A stretch of 64,000 nucleotides of DNA from JAWKMZ01 sp041391965. Lineage in GTDB: Bacteria > Bacteroidota > Bacteroidia > Flavobacteriales > Flavobacteriaceae. The position numbers were made by a program, and so were the translations under genes. Of this stretch, positions 17,170 through 25,415 are shown one piece after another (within the stretch, counting starts at the first letter, position 1; each line of letters starts with the position of its first letter). A model generated the notes under the pieces. That model worked only from the letters and a program-made list of their open reading frames with translations, ran no database searches and was not told the DNA's origin. The stretch spans positions 20,125-84,124 of the forward strand of contig JAWKMZ010000008.1 in the NCBI GenBank assembly GCA_041391965.1, written 5' to 3'.

Positions 17170-18654
17170 CTATTTTTTATCTGAAAGTTGCTTAATTTTA
17201 ATTTTAAATGCTGCAAAAAGTAAAGTCATAAAAGGGCTCAACCAATTAAAAATGGCATAAATAAAGTAATCAAAAGTGCTAACGCCTAATACACCAGATT
17301 GATAAGCGCCACAGGTGTTCCAAGGCACTAAAACTGAAGTTACTGTACCACTATCTTCTAAAGTTCTTGAAAGATTTTCTGGTGCCAACCCTTTAGCTTT
17401 AAATGCTTTGGCATACATTTTTCCAGGAACTACAATTGCTAAATATTGATCACTTGCTGTAACGTTCAAAGCCAAACAGCTTGCAACGGTACTTGCAAAT
17501 AGTCCAAACGTGGTGTGAAATAATTTTAATAGCGCTTTGCTAATGGTGGTTAATGCGCCAATAGCATCCATTATGCCTCCAAAAACCATGGCACAAAGTA
17601 TCAGCCAAATTGTTCCCATCATTTTACTCATACCGCCAGATGTAAATAAATCTTTTAAAACGGTGTTTTCTGTTGGAATACTTGTTTCTACAGTTATTGC
17701 ATTCATAATTCCTTTATATCCTGAAGTAAAATCTAAACTTGAGCCTCCACCAATGTTGGCTACAATTTGTGGCTGAAATATAAGTGCTGCCACTCCTCCT
17801 AAAAGCGTACCTATAAGTAAGGCGATAAGAGGAGGTGTTTTTTTAACAATCAAAACAACGACTAAAACCGGAACGACAAATAGCCAAGGACTGACATTGA
17901 TAGACGCTTTTAAATCTTGTAAAATTAAATGTGTATCTGCTGTACCATGCGTTTCTAAATTAAGTCCTATTATAATAAAAACAATTAAAGTAATGATAAT
18001 TGTAGGGGTTGTTGTTATAAGCATATATCTTATGTGCGTAAACAAATCGGTTCCAGCCATAGCAGGAGCAAGGTTGGTAGTATCACTCATAGGTGAAATT
18101 TTATCTCCAAAATACGCACCTGATAATACCGCTCCTGCGGTCATGCTTAACGGTACGCCTAATGCACCAGCAATACCAACAAGTGCAATACCAACAGTTG
18201 CTGATGTTGTCCAACTACTTCCTGTTGCTACGGAGATAATGGCACAAATAATAACACAGGCTGCTAAAAAAATAGTAGGATTTAAAACTTGCAATCCATA
18301 ATAAATCATACTTGGTATAATACCACTAATAAGCCAAGTGCCTGCCAAAGCGCCAACCATTAATAAAATAAGAATGGCTCCTGCTGTCGATTTTATATTT
18401 TCGGCAACTTCTTCCATCATTTGTTCAAACGTTACTTTGTTAAACAAGCCAACAATAGCAGCTACCGCACCACCCAATAATAGTATAAACTGATTAGAAC
18501 CACTTAAGGCATCATCTCCAAACGTATGGACATTATAAGCAAGCATTCCAACTAAAGCTAAAACAGGAATTAAGGCTTCCCAAATATTTAATTCTTTGTT
18601 GGTTACAATGTGTTCGTCTTGTGGTAAGCTTGGTTTGATGTCTTGACTTTTCAT
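17170..18654 (-). CDS. nhaC: Na+/H+ antiporter NhaC family
   Basis: The 494-residue inner-membrane protein has about eleven hydrophobic segments and the NhaC signature regions. These include GSSWTTSATVGIALVGIAGALGV, SGAYFGDKISPMSDTTNLAPA (charged residues likely in ion transport) and TASDQYLAIVVPGKMYAKAF. The family exchanges Na+ for H+, or malate/lactate in some members. For a marine-type flavobacterium sodium extrusion is the likely role. It lies downstream of the PLP-enzyme gene, with a terminator between them, so it is probably transcribed separately. Confidence 0.92.
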   Translation of the reverse strand: MKSQDIKPSLPQDEHIVTNKELNIWEALIPVLALVGMLAYNVHTFGDDALSGSNQFILLLGGAVAAIVGLFNKVTFEQMMEEVAENIKSTAGAILILLMVGALAGTWLISGIIPSMIYYGLQVLNPTIFLAACVIICAIISVATGSSWTTSATVGIALVGIAGALGVPLSMTAGAVLSGAYFGDKISPMSDTTNLAPAMAGTDLFTHIRYMLITTTPTIIITLIVFIIIGLNLETHGTADTHLILQDLKASINVSPWLFVVPVLVVVLIVKKTPPLIALLIGTLLGGVAALIFQPQIVANIGGGSSLDFTSGYKGIMNAITVETSIPTENTVLKDLFTSGGMSKMMGTIWLILCAMVFGGIMDAIGALTTISKALLKLFHTTFGLFASTVASCLALNVTASDQYLAIVVPGKMYAKAFKAKGLAPENLSRTLEDSGTVTSVLVPWNTCGAYQSGVLGVSTFDYFIYAIFNWLSPFMTLLFAAFKIKIKQLSDKK

Positions 18655-18728
18655 GCAGATGGATACTTAAATTAATAATTTTTGAAGCGTAATGTTACGA
18701 TTTTAGATGTAGTTACACAAATACAAAT

Positions 18729-18760
18729 AAAAAAGCCAGAAAATATTTTCTGGCTTTTTT
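18729..18760 (-). terminator. Terminator after the Cys/Met-metabolism PLP enzyme gene
   Basis: The hairpin AAAAAGCCAGAAAAT/ATTTTCTGGCTTTTT lies 25 bases past the stop at 18785, with T-runs at both ends. Confidence 0.85.
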
Positions 18761-18784
18761 ATATAATGCTTTGATTTTAAAATC

Positions 18785-20005
18785 TTAAACACTTGCTGTT
18801 TTAGTGTCTAAAATACCTAAGGATTCCATACAAGCTTTCATAATTTGATAAGTGCGTTCTATATCGGCATCTAATCCTATTGAAAAACGAATCAATCCAT
18901 CACTCAATCCCATTTCTTTTTGTTCCTCTTCTGGTATTTCTGATGAAGTTGAACTTCCTGGTGCGCTAAATAAGGTTTTATAAAACCCTAAACTTACCGC
19001 CAAATACCCAAGATTTTTTTCTTGCATCATTTCCATAAGCGCATTGGCTTTGTCTAAAGAACCAACATCTAAGGTCATCATACCTCCAAAACCGTATTTG
19101 TCATACATCATTGCTTTATATAACGCATGCGATGGATGTGATCGAAGTCCAGGATAGACTGTTTTTAGTCCATCGGCTTCAAATTTTTGAGCTAAAAATA
19201 GTGCATTTTTACTATGTTGTTCCATTCTAATATGCAGTGTTCTTAAATTTTTCAAAACAGAAGCAGCACGCAAACTGTCCATGGTTGCTCCCAAAAGCAT
19301 ACAAGCACCATCATTGACGTTGCGTAAATCGTTGATGAATTCTTGTGTGCCACAAACCACTCCTCCAACAGTATCACTGGAACCGTTGATAAACTTTGTC
19401 AAACTATGTATAACAATGTCTGCACCCAATTGTGCAGGCGAAATACTTAAAGGCGAAAAGGTATTGTCCACCACCAATTTTAAATGATGACGTTTGGCAA
19501 TCTCAGCCAATCCACGAATATCGGCTACTTCTAAAAGCGGATTGCTAACCGATTCGCAATACAAAACTTTGGTGTTTTTAGTAATAGCGGCTTCAACTGC
19601 ATCCAATTTTGTAATGTCCACAAATGACGTAGAGATTCCCATTCTTGGTGTAAAATTCTTTAAAAAAGCATAAGTTCCACCATAAATCGTTCGGCTGCTG
19701 ACTACATGATCACCATTGTTACACAATTGCAAAATAACTGGTGTAATGGCACCCATTCCTGAAGCAGTAACGTTAGCAGTTTCTGTGCCTTCCATTGCTG
19801 CCAATGCTTCACCTAAATATAAGTTAGAAGGTGAGGAGTGGCGCGAATACAAATAGCAACCATCTGCATTGCCTTCAAAGGTGTCAAACATTGTTTTTGC
19901 TGAAAGGAAGGTATAAGTTGAGGAATCAGAAATGGAAGGGTTAACACCTCCAAATTCGCCAAAATATTGTAAATCTTGTATATTGTTTGCGGGTTTAAAT
20001 GCCAT
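18785..20005 (-). CDS. Cys/Met metabolism PLP-dependent enzyme (methionine gamma-lyase / cystathionine lyase-like)
   Basis: The 406-residue trans-sulfuration-family enzyme has PLP lysine about Lys204 in HSLTKFINGSSDTVGGVV, the DNTFSPL cofactor loop, and YSRHSSPS near residue 53. Family members cleave or form C-S bonds in methionine, cystathionine or homocysteine. In classical methionine gamma-lyase a Cys follows the substrate-stacking Tyr (YGC); here it is YGG (about 108-110), as in cystathionine enzymes, so the substrate is uncertain. The divergent Lrp/AsnC gene is the arrangement known for mdeA/mdeR of Pseudomonas putida and favours an amino-acid-induced catabolic lyase. Confidence 0.88.
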   Translation of the reverse strand: MAFKPANNIQDLQYFGEFGGVNPSISDSSTYTFLSAKTMFDTFEGNADGCYLYSRHSSPSNLYLGEALAAMEGTETANVTASGMGAITPVILQLCNNGDHVVSSRTIYGGTYAFLKNFTPRMGISTSFVDITKLDAVEAAITKNTKVLYCESVSNPLLEVADIRGLAEIAKRHHLKLVVDNTFSPLSISPAQLGADIVIHSLTKFINGSSDTVGGVVCGTQEFINDLRNVNDGACMLLGATMDSLRAASVLKNLRTLHIRMEQHSKNALFLAQKFEADGLKTVYPGLRSHPSHALYKAMMYDKYGFGGMMTLDVGSLDKANALMEMMQEKNLGYLAVSLGFYKTLFSAPGSSTSSEIPEEEQKEMGLSDGLIRFSIGLDADIERTYQIMKACMESLGILDTKTASV

Positions 20006-20172
20006 AATGTGTCATATTTTTTAGTTACTTAAGTATCAAAAATCCGATGATTTAGACAATTTATCAATAGACATCTTTTTATTTAGATAATAAATCTATG
20101 AATTGTCGTTATAATAGTTATATTTATTGTTTTAAACAAAATTCTTTAACTTCCCCTGAAAATTCGTCTTTT

Positions 20173-20631
20173 ATGATTTTTGATACCATTGATAAAAAAC
20201 TTTTAAAATTATTACAACACGATTGCAAACAAACCAATAAGGAGCTTTCCAATAAGCTAAATTTATCCGTAACAGCCGTTTATGAACGCATTAAAAAACT
20301 TGAAAAAGAAGGCGTAATCAATAAGTATGTGGCTTTAGTTACTAATGAAAAAGTTGAAAAAGCCTTTGTGGCTTTTTGTCATATCAAATTGGTACAACAC
20401 ACGCAAGAGTATGTGGTTAAATTTGAAAATGAAGTCGCTAACTTGCCCGAAGTTATGGAATGTTACCATATTAGTGGCGATTATGACTATCTCTTAAAAG
20501 TAATAGTAAAAAATATGGAAGCCTTTAGAGAGTTTATGGTTAACAAACTCACTTCCATCAATCATATTGGCAGTACACACAGTATGTTTGTCATCAACCA
20601 AGTGAGGCATACCACAGTAATACCTATTTAA
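20173..20631 (+). CDS. Lrp/AsnC family transcriptional regulator
   Basis: The 152-residue protein has an N-terminal winged helix-turn-helix (DTIDKKLLKLLQHDCKQTNKELSNKLNLSVTAVYERIKKLEKEGVI). A RAM ligand-binding domain follows (about 65-152, with VMECYHISGDYDYLLKVIV). Lrp-type proteins form octamers whose DNA binding is modulated by amino acids. A longer frame opens at 20098, but the ATG at 20173 matches the usual start just before the DxIDxKLL helix. It is divergent from the PLP enzyme gene, with 167 bases between the two start codons, so it probably controls that gene. The CPBP gene begins five bases after its stop. Confidence 0.93.
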   Translation: MIFDTIDKKLLKLLQHDCKQTNKELSNKLNLSVTAVYERIKKLEKEGVINKYVALVTNEKVEKAFVAFCHIKLVQHTQEYVVKFENEVANLPEVMECYHISGDYDYLLKVIVKNMEAFREFMVNKLTSINHIGSTHSMFVINQVRHTTVIPI

Positions 20632-20636
20632 AACAT

Positions 20637-21263
20637 ATGACTACTACAATCTATAAAGGGCTTGAGTTTCTTCTCATTTTTATCATACTTCCAGTTAGCT
20701 TAGTGCTTCATTATCCGCTTTGGATTAAAATGTTTCTCTGTCTTATGGGTTTTGTGTATGTTATTTATGTGCTGTTAAAGGTCGAAAACAACAAATTCAA
20801 AATGGCAGCGCACCTCCATTGGAATGCTTTTTGGAAACAGACTTTTTTTAAAGGTGTCGCCATAGCTATTTTAACTACTGCATTAGTGTATATCACAGAT
20901 AAATCAGCCTTGTTCCATGTCCTGCTTCACAAACCCTTGTTATGGTTTATAATTGTATTTGCATATAGTGTTTTTTCAGTCTATCCACAAGAATTAATTT
21001 ACAGAACTCTCTATTTTCAACGTTACAAATCGTTATTTAAAAGTGATGCTTTATTTGTATTTCTCAATGCCATTGTCTTTTCATTGGCACATCTAATGTT
21101 TAAAAATACTTTAGTCTTAATCATTACGTTTTTAGGCGGTCTTCTATTTGCACTTACCTATATCAAAACAAAATCTACCGTATTAGTAACTATTGAACAT
21201 GCCATTTATGGCAGTTGGTTGTTTACTGTTGGAATGGGAGGAATGCTTGGGTTTCCTTCGTGA
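20637..21263 (+). CDS. CPBP family intramembrane metalloprotease
   Basis: The 208-residue protein has about six membrane segments and the CPBP/Abi (CaaX protease-like) motifs: motif 1 YPQELIYRTLYFQR (the usual EExxxR is QELIYR), motif 2 SLAHLMF and motif 3 EHAIYGSWLF. The first of the two glutamates is replaced by Gln, the second is kept. Family roles include prenyl-protein processing, bacteriocin immunity and regulated proteolysis. No substrate is evident. It is probably co-transcribed with the Lrp/AsnC gene (five-base gap). Confidence 0.87.
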   Translation: MTTTIYKGLEFLLIFIILPVSLVLHYPLWIKMFLCLMGFVYVIYVLLKVENNKFKMAAHLHWNAFWKQTFFKGVAIAILTTALVYITDKSALFHVLLHKPLLWFIIVFAYSVFSVYPQELIYRTLYFQRYKSLFKSDALFVFLNAIVFSLAHLMFKNTLVLIITFLGGLLFALTYIKTKSTVLVTIEHAIYGSWLFTVGMGGMLGFPS

Positions 21264-21278
21264 TTTATATTTTAAAAA

Positions 21279-21309
21279 TCGTTATTCGTTATTCGTAATT
21301 CATAATTCT
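21279..21309. repeat. Low-complexity ATTCGT-type short tandem repeat
   Basis: Degenerate copies of TTATTCG/TAATTC run in tandem upstream of the dihydrolipoyl dehydrogenase gene. Such tracts are common in flavobacterial spacers. A -7 box TACTTTTG follows at 21316-21323, so the tract lies in the -33 region. Confidence 0.45.
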
Positions 21310-21361
21310 ATGTTGTACTTTTGTACTCGTTTTAACACAACTTTGATTAAAAAATAAGTTT

Positions 21362-22762
21362 ATGAGTTCATATGATGTAGCCATAATTGGTTCTGGTCCT
21401 GGAGGATACGTTGCAGCAATCCGTTGCGCACAATTAGGAATGAAAACTGCCATTATTGAAAAATATCCAACCCTTGGTGGTACTTGCCTTAATGTTGGTT
21501 GTATTCCAAGCAAAGCACTTTTAGATTCATCACACCATTATGAAGATGCTATGAAGCATTTTGAAGAACATGGTATTGATATTCCTGGTGATATTAAAGT
21601 GAATTTAAAACAGATGATTGCTCGCAAACAATCGGTTGTTGACCAAACCACAAGTGGCATCGATTTCTTGATGAAAAAGAATAAAATTGATGTGTATCAA
21701 GGTGTAGGAAGCTTTAAAGATGCAACACATATCAGCATCCAAGGAAAAGATACAACCGAAATTGAAGCAAAAAACACCATCATTGCAACAGGCTCCAAAC
21801 CATCAAATCTGCCTTTTATCACCTTAGATAAAGAACGCATCATCACATCAACCGAAGCTTTAAAACTGACGGAAATTCCTAAACATCTCATCGTCATTGG
21901 TGGTGGTGTGATTGGATTAGAATTAGGTCAAGTCTATAAACGTTTAGGTGCCGAAGTAACAGTAGTTGAATACATGGACAGAATCATCCCAACCATGGAT
22001 GCTGGCTTGTCTAAAGAATTGAACAAGGTGCTTAAAAAACAAAAATTCAGCATCAACACATCGCACAAAGTAAAATCGGTGGAGCGAAAAGGCAAAGAAG
22101 TCATCGTAAAAGCCGATAACAAAAAAGGCGAAGAAGTAGAATTTAAAGGTGATTATTGCTTAGTATCTGTTGGTCGTCATGCCTATACAGACGGTTTAAA
22201 TGCCGAAGCTGCAGGCGTAAAACTAACAGACAGAGGACAAGTTGAGGTAAACGAGCATTTACAAACCAACATAAAAAATATTTATGCCATTGGCGATGTG
22301 GTTAAAGGCGCCATGTTAGCGCACAAAGCCGAAGAAGAAGGCGTCTTTGTTGCCGAAACCTTAGCAGGACAAAAACCACATATCGATTACAATCTAATTC
22401 CAGGAGTCGTTTATACATGGCCAGAAGTAGCCGCTGTTGGTAAAACCGAAGAACAGCTTAAAGAAGCAGGAGTAGACTATAAAATAGGCTCATTCCCAAT
22501 GCGTGCTTTAGGACGTAGCAGAGCCAGTATGGATTTAGATGGCTTTGTAAAAATTCTTGCCGATAAAACAACCGACGAAATCTTAGGCGTTCACATGGTT
22601 GGTGCTCGTGCAGCCGATATGATTGCCGAAGCCGTAGTCGCTATGGAATACAGAGCCTCAGCCGAAGATATAGCACGTATGTCACATGCACACCCAACAT
22701 TTACGGAGGCTATTAAAGAAGCCGCTTTAGCAGCGACAGATAATAGAGCACTACATATCTAA
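21362..22762 (+). CDS. lpdA: Dihydrolipoyl dehydrogenase (E3)
   Basis: The 466-residue FAD flavoprotein reoxidises dihydrolipoamide of the 2-oxo acid dehydrogenase and glycine-cleavage complexes with NAD+. It has the FAD motif GSGPGGYVAA (10-19), redox disulfide Cys42/Cys47 in GGTCLNVGCIPSK, an NAD motif GGGVIGLELGQ, the second FAD motif IYAIGDV, and the C-terminal HAHPTFTEA with the catalytic His/Glu pair. No lipoyl domain is fused, and no E1 or E2 gene is adjacent, so it may serve several complexes. A terminator follows. Confidence 0.97.
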   Translation: MSSYDVAIIGSGPGGYVAAIRCAQLGMKTAIIEKYPTLGGTCLNVGCIPSKALLDSSHHYEDAMKHFEEHGIDIPGDIKVNLKQMIARKQSVVDQTTSGIDFLMKKNKIDVYQGVGSFKDATHISIQGKDTTEIEAKNTIIATGSKPSNLPFITLDKERIITSTEALKLTEIPKHLIVIGGGVIGLELGQVYKRLGAEVTVVEYMDRIIPTMDAGLSKELNKVLKKQKFSINTSHKVKSVERKGKEVIVKADNKKGEEVEFKGDYCLVSVGRHAYTDGLNAEAAGVKLTDRGQVEVNEHLQTNIKNIYAIGDVVKGAMLAHKAEEEGVFVAETLAGQKPHIDYNLIPGVVYTWPEVAAVGKTEEQLKEAGVDYKIGSFPMRALGRSRASMDLDGFVKILADKTTDEILGVHMVGARAADMIAEAVVAMEYRASAEDIARMSHAHPTFTEAIKEAALAATDNRALHI

Positions 22763-22807
22763 AGCACAGGTAGCGGACAGGAATCTTATAAAGAATATCT
22801 CAACAAT

Positions 22808-22831
22808 AAAGCGACCAATAGGTCGCTTTTA
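22808..22831 (+). terminator. Terminator after lpdA
   Basis: The stem AAAGCGACC/GGTCGCTTT with loop AATA and a following T-rich stretch lies 46 bases past the stop. Confidence 0.8.
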
Positions 22832-22873
22832 GTTTTTAAACTTCTAAGCAAACCTCAAAAACAACGTTCATCA

Positions 22874-22938
22874 CACCAACCTAAATCCAAAACACTTATA
22901 TTTGTTTTGATATGACAAGTTGTACACAATTTAACAAA
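22874..22938 (+). promoter_or_regulatory. Upstream segment shared with the accessory gene at 29730
   Basis: This stretch aligns without gaps, or with one base of slippage, to 29649-29712. The shared blocks are CRCCAA, 14 bases, ACTTATATTTGTTTT, GATA, then 12 bases and CACAATT-AA. TATATTTG (22897-22904) fits the -7 promoter box. No TTG is seen at -33. The block sits in front of the broken lipoprotein gene. Confidence 0.6.
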
Positions 22939-23388
22939 ACAATAAACATAAAAACAAAATGAAAAAAATTTTAACATTATTACTAGTAATTTCAAGTCTT
23001 TATCTAACTTCTTGTTCATCTGATGACGGCAATTGAAGTGGAAATGAATATCCGAAAACAGTAAATATTAAATATGATATTACGACAACTCAATATACTG
23101 ATGCAGTAGTAACTCGGACTTTGGACAACGATACTCAAACTGAAAATTTTGACAGTTTCCCTTATAGTTATACTTATGTCCAACAAGAAGTTAATCAAGG
23201 AACATATTTGAAACTTACTTTTATGCATAATCTTGCTCAAACTGGTGGTGTAGATGACTACGAAGCTGAATTAAAAATTACTGTTGGAAACGTAGTTGTT
23301 AAATCTGAAACTTTTATGATTACTGATAATGATTTAGGCGTAACAAAACAAATTGATTATACATTTGAATAAAAAAACTGTGTACAAC
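22919..23388. repeat. 9-bp inverted repeat flanking the broken lipoprotein gene
   Basis: GTTGTACAC at 22919-22927 and its exact reverse complement GTGTACAAC at 23380-23388 bracket the gene 31 bases before its start and 7 bases after its stop. The pair could mark unit boundaries or pair in the transcript. Confidence 0.55.
22959..23372 (+). pseudogene. Small lipoprotein gene interrupted by an in-frame TGA
   Basis: From ATG 22959 the frame encodes a clean lipoprotein signal (MKKILTLLLVISSLYLTSC, Cys about residue 19) and an acidic SSDDGN stretch. It then meets TGA at 23034-23036 (codon 26). The same frame continues open for 111 more codons to TAA 23370-23372, giving a beta-rich sequence (YSYTYVQQEVNQGTYLKLTF, YEAELKITVGNVVVK). 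A single base change (for instance GGA to TGA) would restore a 137-residue surface lipoprotein. An internal ATG at 23121 could make only a signal-less fragment. It may be a pseudogene, a sequencing error or a recent mutation. The product family is not recognised. Confidence 0.75.
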
Positions 23389-23553
23389 AACGGCTATAGT
23401 TCATTGCTTCTGACTTTCCTCTCGGAAAGTCCTCGCAAATTTGCTATCTTCGGTTTACGGAGGAAAGAATCCTGCGGATTTTTCTGCAACGAGCCATATT
23501 TCAGAGCAAGACTCTAAAAACGAAACAATAGCCACACCAAGCATCATAATTTT
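23373..23553 (+). other. Structured, comparatively GC-rich tail element after the broken gene
   Basis: No coding potential is seen. The segment holds several stems. GACTTTCC/GGAAAGTC has a four-base loop (23412-23431). GGCTATAGTTC (23392-23402) has an imperfect inverted partner GAAACAATAGCC at 23522-23533 that encloses the whole element. Its composition differs from the surrounding AT-rich spacer. I recall similar GGCTATA-containing tails after accessory genes in related genomes, but cannot verify that here. Confidence 0.5.
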
Positions 23554-23583
23554 AAAAAAGCACCAATTTTGGTGCTTTTTTTG
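23554..23583 (+). terminator. Terminator upstream of the sigma factor gene
   Basis: A perfect palindrome around GCACCAATTTTGGTGC, flanked by A-run and T-run, ends the tail element. Confidence 0.8.
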
Positions 23584-23688
23584 TTAGGATCTTAATGTTA
23601 TAAAATAAAGTGCATAATAATGTGACTTTTTTAAATGTCAAGTGTCAAATTTAAAAACCTAATTTAGTTATATAACCCTCACTAATTT

Positions 23689-24258
23689 TTGGAAATCAAA
23701 AAAGAAATCAATAAAGTGTCTGATGAGGACCTTGTAAGAGCCATTGTAAAAACCAATGACACCTTATTATTTGAGGTGCTTTATGATAGGTATGCAACAA
23801 TGGTTTATAACAAGTGCTATGGTTTTGCCAAAGATGAAGACGAAGCTAAAGATTTGACGCAAGATGTTTTTTTAAAACTCTTTGTTAAGTTGGCAAGTTT
23901 TAAAGAAAAAGCAAAATTCTCTACCTGGTTATATGCTTTTACTTATAATCATTGTGTCAATTATGTAACAAGAGACACTGCTAAAAAAATTGAAAAACAA
24001 TCTGTAGATTATCAAAATATTGAAAACATATCTGATGATGAAGTAACATATAGCTTTCATCAAATGAAAGTAGAAAAACTTAAAGTTGCGCTGAACCTTA
24101 TTTCACCAGAAGAGAAAATGATTCTTCTATTAAAACACCAAGATTTTTTATCTATTAAAGAAATCGAATCTGTTTTAGGTATTGGAGAAAGTGCAGTCAA
24201 AATGCGACTTAAACGCGCTAAAGACAAACTTATTAATGTATATAATAACCTTAAGTAA
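23689..24258 (+). CDS. ECF-type RNA polymerase sigma factor
   Basis: The 189-residue protein has sigma region 2 (about 30-95, LYDRYATMVYNKCYGFAKDEDEAKDLTQDVFLKLF, then FSTWLYAFTYNHCVNYV). Region 4 (about 130-185) ends in the helix-turn-helix SIKEIESVLGIGESAVKMRLKRAKDKL. Regions 1 and 3 are absent, so it is a group-4 (ECF) factor. The start appears to be TTG at 23689; no upstream ATG exists and the next internal Met is inside region 2. The stop TAA shares its A with the ATG of the next gene, so translation is coupled. No standard anti-sigma factor is adjacent. Confidence 0.93.
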   Translation: MEIKKEINKVSDEDLVRAIVKTNDTLLFEVLYDRYATMVYNKCYGFAKDEDEAKDLTQDVFLKLFVKLASFKEKAKFSTWLYAFTYNHCVNYVTRDTAKKIEKQSVDYQNIENISDDEVTYSFHQMKVEKLKVALNLISPEEKMILLLKHQDFLSIKEIESVLGIGESAVKMRLKRAKDKLINVYNNLK

Positions 24259-24440
24259 TGGAGAATCCGTTTAGACAAATAGATAAACCTCTTAAACAAG
24301 TTCCTGAAGAACTCAAGGCAAAGGTTATGAATGATGTAGCCATAGCAAAATTGCTCATGGAGCTTGCTGCCTTATTTTCTTATAACATTGGTAATGTCAT
24401 AGAATCTGTGATTAAAAACAGAAAACGCAAAAACAGTTAA
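24258..24440 (+). CDS. Small basic protein coupled to the ECF sigma factor
   Basis: The 60-residue protein begins MENPFRQIDKPLKQVPEELKAKVMNDV. A mildly hydrophobic helix (AKLLMELAALFSYNIGNVIESVI) follows, with a very basic end (KNRKRKNS). There is no signal peptide, zinc motif or clear transmembrane anchor. It starts on the last base of the sigma-factor stop codon and is followed 35 bases later by an MscS channel. The position is where an anti-sigma factor would normally be. I do not recognise the family, so a role in controlling the sigma factor is inference. Confidence 0.75.
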   Translation: MENPFRQIDKPLKQVPEELKAKVMNDVAIAKLLMELAALFSYNIGNVIESVIKNRKRKNS

Positions 24441-24475
24441 TACTTAAACAAACCAATTATAAAACAAAATAAATT

Positions 24476-25309
24476 ATGGAAAAAATAACTAATTTTAAAA
24501 ATATAGCTATTGAGTCTTTAACTTCAATGTGGTTTGAAATAACAAGGGTTTTTCCTAACATTATAGGAGCTATTGTTGTCCTTCTAATAGGCTGGTTGAT
24601 GACCAAAGTGCTGATTAAAATTGTAAGTAAAGCCTTAAAATTAGCCAAAGCAAATAAGTTAGACGACGCCATCAATGATATTGAAATCATAGAAGGGAAA
24701 AAATTAAAATTTGATACAGTAGCAATAGTGTCCAATTTTGTAAAATGGTTGATGTACATCATTCTTATCGTGATAGCATCAGACATTATGAACCTTAAAA
24801 TCATCTCACAAGAAATAAGCAATCTCTTTGCTTATCTACCAAGATTATTTGCAGCCTTAATCATCTTTATTTTAGGCTTGTTGTTTGCTAATTTTGTAAA
24901 AAAAGGATTGAAATCTTTTTTTGAATCTATGGATGTATCAGGAGCAAAAATTATCAGTCAGATTGTATTTTTCCTTCTACTAATATTTATTTCCATTACA
25001 GCATTAAACCAAGCAGGCGTTAATACAGAGGTTATTACCAGCAACTTAACCATGATTCTTGCCGCGTTTCTATTAGCATTTGCACTTGCTTTTGGTTTTG
25101 GCGCAAAAGAAATAGTTGCCGATTTGCTACGTACTTTTTACACCAGAAAAACATTTGAAATAGGACAACACATAGAATACCAAGGCAAAACCTATGAAGT
25201 AGAAGCTATTAATAACAATACGATGGTTCTAAAAACGGCTGAAACAACGCTTGTTGTGCCAATTAAAAATATTGTAGAAAGCGAGATAAAAATTCAGGAT
25301 ACGCCTTAG
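24476..25309 (+). CDS. Mechanosensitive ion channel, MscS family
   Basis: The 277-residue protein has TM helices at about 18-45, 82-105, 115-140 and 155-215. The last is the Gly/Ala-rich pore helix typical of MscS (ILAAFLLAFALAFGFGAKEIVADLL). A small beta domain follows (about 222-277, FEIGQHIEYQGKTYEVEAI and VVPIKNI). It lacks the long C-terminal cage of E. coli MscS. The family opens under membrane tension to release solutes on hypo-osmotic shock. It forms an apparent operon with the sigma factor and the 60-residue protein, suggesting an envelope- or osmotic-stress module. Confidence 0.92.
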   Translation: MEKITNFKNIAIESLTSMWFEITRVFPNIIGAIVVLLIGWLMTKVLIKIVSKALKLAKANKLDDAINDIEIIEGKKLKFDTVAIVSNFVKWLMYIILIVIASDIMNLKIISQEISNLFAYLPRLFAALIIFILGLLFANFVKKGLKSFFESMDVSGAKIISQIVFFLLLIFISITALNQAGVNTEVITSNLTMILAAFLLAFALAFGFGAKEIVADLLRTFYTRKTFEIGQHIEYQGKTYEVEAINNNTMVLKTAETTLVVPIKNIVESEIKIQDTP

Positions 25310-25365
25310 GGTTAGGGTTTAAATTTGGTTAATTTAATTCTGATATTTAAAATCGTTTCTACTTT

Positions 25366-25397
25366 TCCCTTTCCATGGATTTGGAAAGGGATTTTTT
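25366..25397 (+). terminator. Terminator after the MscS gene
   Basis: The stem TCCCTTTCCA/TGGAAAGGGA (25366-25375 and 25382-25391) is followed by TTTTTT. Confidence 0.85.
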
Positions 25398-25415
25398 ATA
25401 TCATAACAATGAATT

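Noticed and set aside
22919..23533. Integron attC site around the broken lipoprotein gene.
   Set aside because: The inverted ends (GTTGTACAC / GTGTACAAC) do not fit the GTTRRRY/RYYYAAC core sites, and no integrase gene is in the window.
25306..25317. TTAGGGTTAGGG, resembling a telomere-type repeat.
   Set aside because: Only two units are present, straddling the MscS stop codon. This is chance in an AT-rich spacer.
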